Shown piece by piece: positions 1-7,525 of a stretch of 21,021 bases of DNA. Position numbers and translations under genes: made by a program. Each line of letters starts with the position of its first letter. Position 1 is the stretch's first letter. The stretch is from assembly GCA_045540975.1 (NCBI GenBank), contig JAZQIE010000118.1, forward strand, positions 1-21,021, written 5' to 3'. Source of the DNA: SIG510 sp045540975. Lineage in GTDB: Bacteria; Bacillota; Clostridia; Oscillospirales; JAAYXM01. A model generated the notes under the pieces. It was not told the origin of the DNA and did not search any database. It worked only from the letters and a program-made list of their open reading frames with translations.

Positions 1-1
1 A

Positions 2-136
2 CTGTCATTCGGGGATACGGTTTTTGTCAATTTCATCCGCAACATTGCGGATGCGGAGTTGGAGCGGCACTTTTTTGCCGTTCTGCAAGAGCTTGGACTT
101 TCCGCTACGGTGGAAAGCAATCGAAACGGGAGGTGA
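2..136 (+). CDS. C-terminal end of a probable acyltransferase (alcohol acetyltransferase-like), partial
   Basis: The window opens inside a reading frame that ends with TGA at 134-136. The visible 44 residues begin LSFGDTVFVNFIRN and finish with an ERHFFAVLQELG helix and a VESNRNGR tail. From memory, clostridial proteins of the alcohol acetyltransferase/condensation-domain type end with a similar pattern (ERxFF, a small helix, then a strand with ESN) and sit directly upstream of zinc-ribbon membrane proteins like the next gene. The assignment therefore rests on tail similarity and context; the catalytic part is outside the window. The stop lies just before the next start codon, so the two genes are translationally close and probably in one operon. 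The tail also faintly resembles RlmN-type radical SAM proteins, but it lacks their conserved ending. Confidence 0.45.
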   Translation: MSFGDTVFVNFIRNIADAELERHFFAVLQELGLSATVESNRNGR

Positions 137-141
137 GCGGA

Positions 142-831
142 ATGTATTGTGTGAAATGCGGGGTAAAACTTGCGGAGAGCGAAGCAAAATGTCCGCTTTG
201 CAACACCGTCGTTTACCATCCCGAGATGAAACAGACGGAAAAGCCGCTCTATCCAAGCGGAAAACTGCCAAAAAGAAGTACCGCTTCCAAGGCAGGAAAC
301 GGTGCAATCATCATTTTATTTTTGATTCCGCTTTTTGTGTGCTTCTATGCGGATTTGTTCCGCGACGGGGAATTGGAGTGGTTCGGCTTTGTTGCGGGCG
401 CGCTTGCGGTCGCATACGTCACGGGGGCGCTGCCGCTGTGGTTTCGGCGTCCGAATCCGGTTATCTTTGTCCCGTGCGGTTTTTTGGCGGTGGGACTGTA
501 CTTATTGTATCTCAACCTCGCGACAAACGGGGATTGGTTTCTCTCCTTTGCATTTCCCGTGGTTGGCGGCTTGTGCTTGATTACCTGCACCGTGGTGACA
601 CTTCTGTATTATTTGCGCCGCGGTCGGCTTTATATCATCGGCGGTGCGCTCATCGCACTCGGCGCACTTATGCCGCTGATTGAGTTTTTGCTTGAAATTA
701 CCTTTGAAATCCCGTTTATCGGTTGGGCGTTTTATCCGCTCATCGTGTTGGTGCTGTTTGGCGGACTTCTCATCTACCTTGCCATCAACCGAGCCGCGCG
801 TGAAATGATGGAACGAAAACTGTTCTTTTAA
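142..831 (+). CDS. Zinc-ribbon membrane protein (DUF6320-like)
   Basis: This 229-residue protein starts with a compact zinc ribbon: Cys3, Cys6, Cys17 and Cys20 in a CxxC-x10-CxxC arrangement. A short polar linker rich in Lys and Pro follows, then about six hydrophobic segments fill residues 55-215, and the C-terminus is basic (RAAREMMERK). The expected topology is a cytoplasmic metal-binding head on a multi-pass membrane domain. ATG at 142 is preferred over GTG at 133 because the GGGAGG at 128-133 is correctly spaced for the ATG and overlaps the GTG. The family is known as DUF6320 in clostridia and has no established reaction. The partial acyltransferase upstream and the epimerase 16 bases downstream suggest one operon, perhaps in lipid or envelope modification, which is inference. 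Confidence 0.75.
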   Translation: MYCVKCGVKLAESEAKCPLCNTVVYHPEMKQTEKPLYPSGKLPKRSTASKAGNGAIIILFLIPLFVCFYADLFRDGELEWFGFVAGALAVAYVTGALPLWFRRPNPVIFVPCGFLAVGLYLLYLNLATNGDWFLSFAFPVVGGLCLITCTVVTLLYYLRRGRLYIIGGALIALGALMPLIEFLLEITFEIPFIGWAFYPLIVLVLFGGLLIYLAINRAAREMMERKLFF

Positions 832-847
832 GAGAGGAGAAAACAAT

Positions 848-1801
848 ATGAACGAAAACAAACGGGTACTTTTGATTGCGGGCGGCGGTACGCTGGGAAC
901 CTATGTCTCGGAAGAGCTCTTGCGCCTCGGGATGCTTGTTGATGTGGTTTGTCCGGAGGAGAAGGTGTCCCATGACGAACGCCTTGTCTTCCATCAAAGC
1001 CTTGCAACCGAGGAATTTCTCAAAAAACTGTTCTCCGAAACACGCTACGACGGCATTGTGAATTTCCTCCATTACAACGAGGCAGAGGACTATCAAAAAA
1101 TACATCCGCTGCTGATAGAGAATACCGACCATCTGATTTTCCTTTCCTCGTATCGGGTGTATGCGAATGAACAACACCCGATTACCGAGTCGGCACCCCG
1201 TCTTTGGGACGTGGTCGAGGATACGGACTTTTTGGAGAACGAGAAATACGCGGTTCCGAAGGCAAAGTGCGAGGACTATCTGGTGCGCGAGCGCGCAGGC
1301 GAGCCGTGGACAATTGTCCGCCCCGTGATTTCCTTCTCGCACCTGCGCCTTGATCTCTTGATGTATTCCCGACATGATATTCCTAATGCCGCGAAAACGG
1401 GGAAGGAACTGCTCATGCCCGAAACCGTGCGGAACTATTCCGCAGGCTTGGATTGGGCGGGAAACACGGGAAAACTCATTGCGAATTTGCTGTTTCGGGA
1501 GGATGCAATCGGAGAGTGCTTTACCGTGTATTCGGGACAAAATCTCACCTGGGGCGAGGTTGCAAAGGTGTATCAGCAACTGACCGGGGTCAAAATTCGC
1601 TGGTGCGGGGAGGCAGAGTATCTGGCATCTCAGCCGTACAAAGAAGACAAACAGTTTTACTGGGGCTGGACCTATGACCGAACCTTCAACCGCGAGATTG
1701 ATTGCTCGAAAATATTGCGCGTGACCGGACTGAAAAAACAAGATTTTGCCTCGATTGAAGAGGGTCTGCGCCGCGAACTTGCAAAAATCGAAGAGAATTA
1801 A
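848..1801 (+). CDS. NAD-dependent epimerase/dehydratase family protein (extended SDR)
   Basis: The protein has 317 residues. Its N-terminal Rossmann motif is GGGTLG at residues 12-17. An active-site pair Tyr134-x-x-x-Lys138 (YAVPK) is preceded by a serine pair at 100-101 in FLSSYRVY. This is the extended short-chain dehydrogenase layout used by nucleotide-sugar epimerases, dehydratases and reductases. Substrate cannot be told from the sequence; the C-terminal domain with WGEVAKVYQQLTG is typical of sugar-modifying members. AGAGGAG at 832-838 precedes ATG 848. The gene follows the zinc-ribbon protein by 16 bases with no promoter seen between them. Its TAA stop overlaps the TAA stop of the convergent LacI-type gene (1798-1801), and no terminator hairpin lies between the two. 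Confidence 0.85.
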   Translation: MNENKRVLLIAGGGTLGTYVSEELLRLGMLVDVVCPEEKVSHDERLVFHQSLATEEFLKKLFSETRYDGIVNFLHYNEAEDYQKIHPLLIENTDHLIFLSSYRVYANEQHPITESAPRLWDVVEDTDFLENEKYAVPKAKCEDYLVRERAGEPWTIVRPVISFSHLRLDLLMYSRHDIPNAAKTGKELLMPETVRNYSAGLDWAGNTGKLIANLLFREDAIGECFTVYSGQNLTWGEVAKVYQQLTGVKIRWCGEAEYLASQPYKEDKQFYWGWTYDRTFNREIDCSKILRVTGLKKQDFASIEEGLRRELAKIEEN

Positions 1802-2751
1802 GCACGCGGTGGGGCAACGCTCTCGCGCAGAATCAGAGCGGGCTTGATGACAATGCTTTGCCGCGCACGGAAATACGGACTTTGCAGCTTTTTTTGGAGC
1901 AAATCCCATGCAATGCGGCACACCTCATCCGGGTTGCAGTCAATACTGGTGAGGGTGGTATCAACGTGGTTGGAGAACGGAATGTTATCAATGCCGACCA
2001 CCGAGATATCCTCGGGGACCCGTTTTCCGCGCGCTTTGAATGTGTGCATGGCACCGAGTGCAATGTTGTCATACGCGCAAATGACCGCGGTGATATCGGG
2101 ATGTGCTGCGAGAAGCCGCTCGGCACACTCCTCACCTGCTTCTTCAAATCTCAAATGACTTTCCAAAATCGGACTTCCTTTCGGCGCGTAAGCGCAAAAG
2201 GAGTCCGCTTTTGCTTTTGCGAGGCTTTCTCCCAAAAACGCGATTTTGGAATGCCCGAGATCACGAAGGGTGCCGATGGCATCACGAATGGCGCAGTCAA
2301 GGTCCAAACACACCGCATCCACCGTGCTGTCACTCGCACCGAGCAGCGACACGATCGGGACGGTATATCCTTTTTTGGGGGCGGTGCGCATCCCGAAGAC
2401 AAAGAGTCCGTCCACCTTGAGATACGAAGCGTAGTACTCAATCAGTTCGGCTTGACGGCGAGGGTCAAAGCGGTCGGTGGAAATCACACAAATGGCATCG
2501 GATGCTTCAATAAGCGCTTGCAGGCGCTCCAAAAAGCCCGCGTAATAGTTGCTTTGCAGCTCGTGGCAAATAATGGCGATGATTTTTTTGTGGTATTTGC
2601 CCTTGTAATACTTCCCGAAGCAGCCGTGCTCACGGGCGAGGGCAAAAATATGTTCTTTGGTTTCCGCACTCACATCGTCCGCATCGCAAAACGCTTTGGA
2701 GACGGTGGAGATTGAGACGTTTGCGAGTTTCGCAAGTTCTCTCATGGTCAT
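1798..2751 (-). CDS. LacI-family transcriptional regulator
   Basis: The 317-residue protein begins with a LacI-type helix-turn-helix (MTMRELAKLANVSISTVSKAF). A hinge-like stretch follows, then a periplasmic-binding-protein-like sensor domain from about residue 40 to the end, with family landmarks such as KVDGLFVFG, ITAVICAYDNIALGA and EDISVVGIDNI. The start at 2751 is supported by GAGGTGA five bases upstream; the frame stays open further upstream but has no ribosome binding site there. It is divergent from the MFS transporter and the GH39-like glycosidase, so it probably represses that operon and is released by a sugar ligand, as is usual for the family. It has its own consensus promoter. Ligand identity is unknown; a xyloside or other plant-derived sugar would fit the neighbour. 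Confidence 0.92.
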   Translation of the reverse strand: MTMRELAKLANVSISTVSKAFCDADDVSAETKEHIFALAREHGCFGKYYKGKYHKKIIAIICHELQSNYYAGFLERLQALIEASDAICVISTDRFDPRRQAELIEYYASYLKVDGLFVFGMRTAPKKGYTVPIVSLLGASDSTVDAVCLDLDCAIRDAIGTLRDLGHSKIAFLGESLAKAKADSFCAYAPKGSPILESHLRFEEAGEECAERLLAAHPDITAVICAYDNIALGAMHTFKARGKRVPEDISVVGIDNIPFSNHVDTTLTSIDCNPDEVCRIAWDLLQKKLQSPYFRARQSIVIKPALILRESVAPPRA

Positions 2752-2769
2752 GAAAATCACCTCAAACCC

Positions 2770-2798
2770 ATGATACCCGTGTTTGGAAGGCCTGTCAA
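2770..2798 (-). promoter_or_regulatory. Sigma-A promoter of the LacI-type gene
   Basis: On the minus strand, TTGACA (2793-2798) and TATCAT (2770-2775) are separated by exactly 17 bases and lie just upstream of the gene's ribosome binding site. The block around the -10 (GGTATCATGGGTTT, minus strand) is nearly identical to that of the promoter at 6269-6297. Confidence 0.8.
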
Positions 2799-2805
2799 TC
2801 AATTC

Positions 2806-2818
2806 CGAAAAAGTTTCG
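2806..2818. promoter_or_regulatory. Candidate operator, short palindrome between the divergent promoters
   Basis: CGAAA-AAG-TTTCG forms a 5-bp inverted repeat with a 3-base centre, located between the two divergent promoters of the LacI and MFS genes. This is where a LacI-family repressor would be expected to bind. It lacks the central CG typical of many LacI operators, so the call is tentative. Confidence 0.3.
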
Positions 2819-2830
2819 CTCGTGTTTTAG

Positions 2831-2859
2831 TAGACAAGGGAAGATTTTTGCGGTAAGAT
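2831..2859 (+). promoter_or_regulatory. Sigma-A promoter of the MFS transporter-glycosidase operon
   Basis: TAGACA (2831-2836), a 17-base spacer and TAAGAT (2854-2859) stand upstream of AAAGGAGGTG (2866-2875) and the GTG start at 2882. No other promoter is seen before the glycosidase, so both genes should share this one. Confidence 0.7.
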
Positions 2860-2881
2860 GAGGCAAAAGGAGGTGCGCTAA

Positions 2882-4135
2882 GTGGACGCACGCAGACGCA
2901 GTCGGCTTCTCTATATTGCGGAAGCGGGGCTGGAATACTTGATTTCGATTCTTGTGGCGGGGTCTTTTCTTGCGACCCTCACAAAAGAACTTGGAATGTC
3001 GGACAGTCTGACCGGGATTTTATCCTCGGTCATCACGCTTGGCTGCTTATTCCAGCTGCTTTCGGTTTCGTGGCGACCGCGCCGTGTAAAGCATGCGGTG
3101 GTGTTTTTGAGCGTGGCAAATCAGCTGCTCTTTTTGTCTTTGTATCTGATTCCGCTCGCGCCGTTTGGGAAAACACTCAAAATCGCGCTTTTTGTCGCGG
3201 TGGTGTTTCTCGCGTATTTGGTGTATAACTTCGCGCATCCGAAAAAAATCAACTGGCTGATGTCGTTGGTGGAGGACCGTGCGCGCGGTGTATTTACCGC
3301 AAATAAGGAAATTGTGTCCCTCATTGCGGGAATGGCATTTTCCTTCGGAATGGGGGCGCTTTGCGATTGGTTTTCCGCGCGCGGCGAAATCAAAATCGCG
3401 TTGGCCCTCTCGGCGGCGGTGATTTTTGTTATCATGGTGCTGCACACACTCAGTATGCTCTTCACGGTTGAGCCCGAAGGGGAGTGCGCCGAGAGAAGGT
3501 CGCTGCGCGAGAGCGTTGCGGATGTGCTTGGCAACAAGGCACTCCGCAAAATCTCGGTGGTGTTTGTGCTGTATCACATTGCATTCTCGGTCTCTGCTCC
3601 GTTTTACGGCACGTACCAAATCGGGGAGTTGGGATTTAGCCTCAAATACGTCTCTGCGGTCACAATCGGCGGAAGTATTTCGCGCGTTTTGGTCTCGCGC
3701 GCTTGGGGTCGGTATGCGGACCGCAGGTCTTTTGCCGAGATGGTGGAAAAATGCTTCTGCTTTTTCGCGGCGGCAAGCATGATTATGGGGTTTACCACGC
3801 CGCAAAACGGACGTGTCCTGTTTTTGCTTTACAGTTTATGCCATGGGATTGCGATGGGCGGAATCAACAGCGCGCTCATCAATCTGGTGTTTGACTATGT
3901 CCCGTATACCATGCGCGCAGACTCTCTGGCGGTGTGTCAGGCGGGGTCGGGTGTGTTTGGCTTCCTTGCAACCCTTTGCATGAGTCCGCTTGTGGCGTAT
4001 ATCCAGCAAAACGGAAACCGCCTCTTGGGGATTTCGGTCTATGCCCAGCAGGTGACAGCGTGGGTTGCGGTTGCGGTGACCTTGCTTGCGATTTTTTATG
4101 TGAGATACAACCTGATAAAGGAGAAAAAAGTATGA
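2882..4135 (+). CDS. MFS-type membrane transporter (probable sugar or glycoside permease)
   Basis: This 417-residue, strongly hydrophobic protein has about 12 membrane segments, split by a charged central loop near residues 198-220 (VEPEGECAERRSLRESVADVLGNKALRK). That is the usual major-facilitator arrangement of two six-helix halves. Charged loop elements such as WGRYADRRSF match the family's cytoplasmic loop 8-9. The start is GTG at 2882, six bases after AGGAGGTG. The stop overlaps the start of the glycosidase as ATGA, so the two are translationally coupled. A cytoplasmic glycosidase next to a permease suggests import of an intact glycoside or short oligosaccharide followed by hydrolysis inside the cell. 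Substrate is unknown. Confidence 0.85.
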   Translation: MDARRRSRLLYIAEAGLEYLISILVAGSFLATLTKELGMSDSLTGILSSVITLGCLFQLLSVSWRPRRVKHAVVFLSVANQLLFLSLYLIPLAPFGKTLKIALFVAVVFLAYLVYNFAHPKKINWLMSLVEDRARGVFTANKEIVSLIAGMAFSFGMGALCDWFSARGEIKIALALSAAVIFVIMVLHTLSMLFTVEPEGECAERRSLRESVADVLGNKALRKISVVFVLYHIAFSVSAPFYGTYQIGELGFSLKYVSAVTIGGSISRVLVSRAWGRYADRRSFAEMVEKCFCFFAAASMIMGFTTPQNGRVLFLLYSLCHGIAMGGINSALINLVFDYVPYTMRADSLAVCQAGSGVFGFLATLCMSPLVAYIQQNGNRLLGISVYAQQVTAWVAVAVTLLAIFYVRYNLIKEKKV

Positions 4136-5421
4136 GTAAGATTACGGTGGATTTCAAAAACACGGTGGGGAAGATAAAACCCATGCACGCGGTGAACAAC
4201 GGCCCAATCAAGGCGCGTGCGGACCAAAGCCGTGGGAACTTCGCGGCATATGCCGCAGCGGGAATTCCCTATGCGAGAAACCATGATGCGGCATTTTGCG
4301 CTTCTTACGGCGGGGAACATACCGTGGATATCCGGGCGATTTTCAAAAATCCGAATGCGGATGTGAATGACCCGAAATCGTATGATTTTGTTCTGACCGA
4401 TGAATACTGCAAGGTCATCCAAGAGGCAGGGACCAAGGTGTTCTACCGCTTGGGGAATAAGATTGAGCATTGGGTGAAGAAGTATGGCACCCTGCCCCCG
4501 CCCGATTTCAAAAAATGGGCGGAGATTTGCGAGCATATCATCCGCCACTACACCGAGGGCTGGGCGGACGGATATCGTTGGGACATCGAGTATTGGGAAA
4601 TCTGGAACGAGCCCGACCTTGACGAGGATGACTGCCCGAATAAGCGTACCTGGGGCGGCACCAAGGCGCAGTTTTATGATTTGTACGAAATCGCCGCAAA
4701 ACACCTCAAAGCCTGCTTCCCGCACCTCAAAATCGGAGGTCCGGCACTGGCTTGGCGCGAGGATTGGGCAAAGGACTTCATTGAAGAAATGCGCCGCAGA
4801 GATGTCCCCATCGACTTCTTCTCCTGGCATATTTACTGTGTTGAGCCGAAAGAACTCATTGCACGGCAGAATCACATCAAACAGCTTCTTTTGGAAAACG
4901 GCTATGAGAATGCCGAAACCAACTGCAATGAGTGGAACTATGTGAGCAACTGGGACACCGAATTTGTAAAGAGCATCGAGACCATCATCTCCATGAAGGG
5001 CGCGGCATTCACCGCGGCGTGTATGCTTGAAAGTCAGCACTCCACCTTGGATATGCTGATGTATTACGATGCAAGACCCAGCGCATTTAACGGATTGTTT
5101 GACCAATATACTTTCCGTCCGTTTAAGGGGTACTACCCGTTTCGGATGTTCAACACCCTCTACCGCTTGGGCGAGGAGGCGAAATGTGTAAGTGATGATG
5201 AAACCGTCTATGCGGTCGCCGCAAAAGGAGAGAAAGACCGCGCGGTGATGGTGTGCTACTACACCAATGACGACACCGCGGGAGAGAAGGAAATCGAGTT
5301 TGATTTTTCAGGCGAGTATACCGTGCAATTACTTGACGAGGAAAACACCTGCACCGAAATCCCGTTTGAAACGTGTATCACCTTAAAGCGCAATTCGGTC
5401 TTGCTTTTAACATCCAAATAG
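4132..5421 (+). CDS. GH39-like glycoside hydrolase (beta-xylosidase-type), cytoplasmic
   Basis: The protein has 429 residues and a (beta/alpha)8 clan GH-A layout. EIWNEPDL supplies the acid/base Glu160 and TNCNEWNY supplies the probable nucleophile Glu267; this spacing and these motifs fit family GH39 (beta-xylosidase/iduronidase type). WHIYCVEP lies between them as expected for a barrel strand. The last ~90 residues look like a small beta domain. There is no signal peptide, so it should act in the cytoplasm on imported substrate. Start ATG 4132 overlaps the transporter stop; an open frame upstream of it lies wholly inside the transporter gene and is not used. GAGAAAAA before the start is only a moderate ribosome binding site, consistent with coupling. 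Exact glycosidic specificity cannot be read from the sequence. Confidence 0.82.
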   Translation: MSKITVDFKNTVGKIKPMHAVNNGPIKARADQSRGNFAAYAAAGIPYARNHDAAFCASYGGEHTVDIRAIFKNPNADVNDPKSYDFVLTDEYCKVIQEAGTKVFYRLGNKIEHWVKKYGTLPPPDFKKWAEICEHIIRHYTEGWADGYRWDIEYWEIWNEPDLDEDDCPNKRTWGGTKAQFYDLYEIAAKHLKACFPHLKIGGPALAWREDWAKDFIEEMRRRDVPIDFFSWHIYCVEPKELIARQNHIKQLLLENGYENAETNCNEWNYVSNWDTEFVKSIETIISMKGAAFTAACMLESQHSTLDMLMYYDARPSAFNGLFDQYTFRPFKGYYPFRMFNTLYRLGEEAKCVSDDETVYAVAAKGEKDRAVMVCYYTNDDTAGEKEIEFDFSGEYTVQLLDEENTCTEIPFETCITLKRNSVLLLTSK

Positions 5422-5425
5422 AAAA

Positions 5426-5461
5426 GAAGCCGCATCAAATGATGCGGCTTCGCAATTTTTC
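5426..5461. terminator. Bidirectional intrinsic terminator between convergent genes
   Basis: A perfect 12-bp inverted repeat (GAAGCCGCATCA, 5426-5437, with its complement at 5440-5451) is followed by ATTTTTCT on the plus strand and by TTTTCT on the minus strand. It serves the glycosidase on the plus strand and the TIM-barrel gene on the minus strand. The minus-strand gene's TGA stop (5435-5437) lies within the stem. Confidence 0.9.
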
Positions 5462-6250
5462 TGCGCGGGAATATAATTCTTTTAAAATTCCGTCCCGTTC
5501 TTCGTCGGGCGCGGTGCAGGACTGACGGTGTGCTTCCAAGACAAACTCACCCGTGTACCCGATTTTGACCAGGGTATTCAGGAGCAACGCCCAATCAATC
5601 GTGCCGTCACCCGGGATGAGATGCTCATCCCCCATGGGGATGCCGTGGTTATCCTGCAAATGCAGGGAGAGAGGCGGGATGAGACCGACGAGGGCTTCGG
5701 GCGAGACCCCGAAGCAATGTGCGTGCCCCGAGTCATAGCACCAGCCGAAATTCGGGCGGTTGACACGCCCAACCAAATCCGAAATCGCTTGCGGCAGAAT
5801 GGATGCGCCCCAAAGCAGGTTTTCGGTGAGGATTGTGATGCCGTACTCTGCAGCAAGGTCGACGAGCGGGAGATACGCCTCGGTATTGACCGCCAAAAAC
5901 TCCTCGCCCTCAAAGGATACATCCTCGGCTTTCTTCCAAAGCGGATGGACAACCAAGTACTTTGCGCCCAAAATCTGCGCCGCGTGTAAGGTGTGCTCCA
6001 CAATCTCGCCGCGCGCATCCGCATCAAACGGGGCATGGGAATGGGTGAATTCCACACCGAGCGAGTCCGCATATTCCCAAAGCTCCTTTGCCCATGCGGC
6101 ATAATCGGGACCCATCAGGGGGTCTTCGGGTCGGTCGCAATAATCAAATGCAAAATCAAGGGTGGTAAACCCCGCGTTTTTCAGCCGTAAAACCGCGCTT
6201 TTCCAATCCGTGCCGGGCGGAAAAACGCTGGTGGTAGTGACAAGTTTCAT
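5435..6250 (-). CDS. Sugar phosphate isomerase/epimerase family protein (xylose-isomerase-like TIM barrel)
   Basis: This 271-residue protein carries the AP-endonuclease-2/xylose-isomerase-like barrel. Likely metal ligands are Glu143 (LTENLLWG), Asp173 and His176 (YDSGHAH), His197 (HLQDNHG) and Glu239 (FVLEAHR), with HSHAPFD and VHPLW on earlier strands. Such enzymes isomerise or epimerise sugars, inositols or keto-sugars, and the substrate is not predictable. Start ATG 6250 has GGAGGG just upstream; longer open frame upstream overlaps the promoter and is not used. It is convergent with the glycosidase and has its own promoter with a -10 block almost identical to that of the LacI-type gene. 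It may therefore belong to the same sugar regulon rather than to the glp operon upstream. Confidence 0.85.
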   Translation of the reverse strand: MKLVTTTSVFPPGTDWKSAVLRLKNAGFTTLDFAFDYCDRPEDPLMGPDYAAWAKELWEYADSLGVEFTHSHAPFDADARGEIVEHTLHAAQILGAKYLVVHPLWKKAEDVSFEGEEFLAVNTEAYLPLVDLAAEYGITILTENLLWGASILPQAISDLVGRVNRPNFGWCYDSGHAHCFGVSPEALVGLIPPLSLHLQDNHGIPMGDEHLIPGDGTIDWALLLNTLVKIGYTGEFVLEAHRQSCTAPDEERDGILKELYSRAEKLRSRII

Positions 6251-6268
6251 AAAAATCCCTCCGAACTC

Positions 6269-6297
6269 ATGATACCATCTTACACCCGAAATGTCAA
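6269..6297 (-). promoter_or_regulatory. Sigma-A promoter of the TIM-barrel isomerase gene
   Basis: On the minus strand, TTGACA (6292-6297), a 17-base spacer and TATCAT (6269-6274) precede the ribosome binding site. The TGA of the -35 box is also the stop codon of the DUF1667 gene (6294-6296), so promoter and upstream gene overlap. Confidence 0.82.
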
Positions 6298-6620
6298 AGC
6301 ACGGTCGCGGTCGCAATCAAATCCACACCGCAAATGTTCCGAATGAGGACATCGCCGCGGCGGATGGGTGTGGTTACGGAATAGGTGCGAATCTCCTCCA
6401 TTGCGGAGAGTACCGCCTCTTTCGGGATGGGGGCGGAGGTTTTGACACTCACGGGCGTGCGGCGGTTGGAAACCGGAAGGGTTGTGGTGATGTCGCGCAT
6501 GGGCGCGGTTGCCTCGCGCACGGCATACTCCGCACCGCGCTTGCAGGCGTTTCCCGAAACAAGCCCGTTTTCGTAGGTGAGGGCGCACCCCTTTGGACAA
6601 ATAATGCAGGTCAGATTCAT
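6294..6620 (-). CDS. DUF1667 small Cys-rich protein of the glycerol-3-phosphate dehydrogenase cluster
   Basis: The protein has 108 residues. Four N-terminal cysteines at 5, 8, 12 and 26 (CIICPKGC then NACKRG) could bind an Fe-S cluster or a metal. The remainder (RDITTTLPVSNRRTPVSVKTSAPIPKEAVL) matches the DUF1667 family. These proteins are regularly encoded directly after two FAD-dependent oxidoreductases in clostridial glycerol-3-phosphate loci, and are thought to be the electron-transfer subunit, replacing GlpC in role; that role is inference from context. Start ATG 6620 overlaps the TGA of the previous gene (6617-6619) as ATGA, so it is translationally coupled. Codons upstream of 6620 belong to the overlapping oxidoreductase gene. 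Confidence 0.85.
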   Translation of the reverse strand: MNLTCIICPKGCALTYENGLVSGNACKRGAEYAVREATAPMRDITTTLPVSNRRTPVSVKTSAPIPKEAVLSAMEEIRTYSVTTPIRRGDVLIRNICGVDLIATATVL

Positions 6621-7525
6621 GCCGTCACCCCTTTTACATACTTTGCGGCGGAGATTCCGACCGCCTCGGAGTCTTTGGAAACATCGTCCACCAAGCCGTA
6701 GACCCGCTTGACATTTCCGCAAAGGAAGATTCCGTCCCCCTCGGCAATCCCCGATGCGGTGAGTAAATCACGCTCGGGGATAAGTCCGACTGAAAGAAGC
6801 AGGGTATCGCACGGGAGATAGCGCGGATTCCCGTCTTTGTCTGTTACCGTCACTCCGCACACGCGGTCGCGTCCGTGGATTTCGGTCACGGTGGTGGAGA
6901 GATAGAGGGGAATGTCAAAATCGTGCAGGCATTGTACCACATTCCGCATCAGCCCGCTCGCTTGCGGCTGAATCTCGCACACCGCCTCCACCTTCGCGCC
7001 TTCAAGTGTCATGCGGCGCGCCATAATCAGCCCGATATCCCCCGAACCCAAAATCACCGCGCGTTTCCCCGGGAGGAGTCCCATACGGTTGATAAGTTTT
7101 TGCGCGCATCCCGCGGTGTAAATTCCTGCGGGACGGGTCCCGAAAATCGGGAGTGCGCCGCGCGGTCGCTCTCTGCAGCCCATGGCAAAGATGAGCGCGG
7201 TTGCGGAAAAAACTTCCATCCCGCGCTCGCTTTGGACGGTCACGGTTTTGTCCTTTGTTACCGCGGTGACCGTGGCGCGGCAAAGCACCGCAATATTTCG
7301 CTTTGCCACTTGTTCTGCATAAAGCTCGGCATACTCGGGGCCTGTGAGTTCCCGACCAAAGCGATGCAGCCCAAACCCCAAATGAATGCATTGCTTCAAA
7401 ATCCCGCCGAGCGTCTCCTCGCGGTCGATGACGAGGATGCTTTGCACACCCGCGTCATACGCGGCAATCGCCGCCGCCATCCCCGCAGGTCCGCCGCCGA
7501 TGATGATGGTATCATAGTGTTTCAT
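6617..7525 (-). CDS. FAD/NAD(P)-dependent oxidoreductase (second subunit of the G3P dehydrogenase cluster)
   Basis: The 302-residue protein has an N-terminal FAD-binding motif GGGPAG at residues 10-15, a second dinucleotide motif (VILGSGDIGLIMARR, about residues 156-170) for NAD(P)H, and the ALIFAMGCRERPRG strand typical of thioredoxin-reductase-like flavoproteins. It lacks the CxxC disulfide of thioredoxin reductase. The gene order FAD dehydrogenase, this protein, DUF1667 is characteristic of the clostridial anaerobic glycerol-3-phosphate oxidation complex, where this subunit is probably the NAD(P)H-facing flavoprotein. The start at 7525 is 14 bases inside the end of the preceding gene and has AAAGGAAG upstream. 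Confidence 0.85.
   Translation of the reverse strand: MKHYDTIIIGGGPAGMAAAIAAYDAGVQSILVIDREETLGGILKQCIHLGFGLHRFGRELTGPEYAELYAEQVAKRNIAVLCRATVTAVTKDKTVTVQSERGMEVFSATALIFAMGCRERPRGALPIFGTRPAGIYTAGCAQKLINRMGLLPGKRAVILGSGDIGLIMARRMTLEGAKVEAVCEIQPQASGLMRNVVQCLHDFDIPLYLSTTVTEIHGRDRVCGVTVTDKDGNPRYLPCDTLLLSVGLIPERDLLTASGIAEGDGIFLCGNVKRVYGLVDDVSKDSEAVGISAAKYVKGVTA

Noticed and set aside
785..1921. A 378-codon minus-strand open frame across the epimerase gene
   Set aside because: It is antisense to a recognisable SDR protein and overlaps the LacI-type gene's end; no motif or ribosome binding site supports it.
3934..4131. N-terminal extension of the glycosidase frame
   Set aside because: The extension lies entirely inside the MFS gene in another frame. 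The protein at 4132 begins with a family-typical N-terminus and an ATGA overlap.
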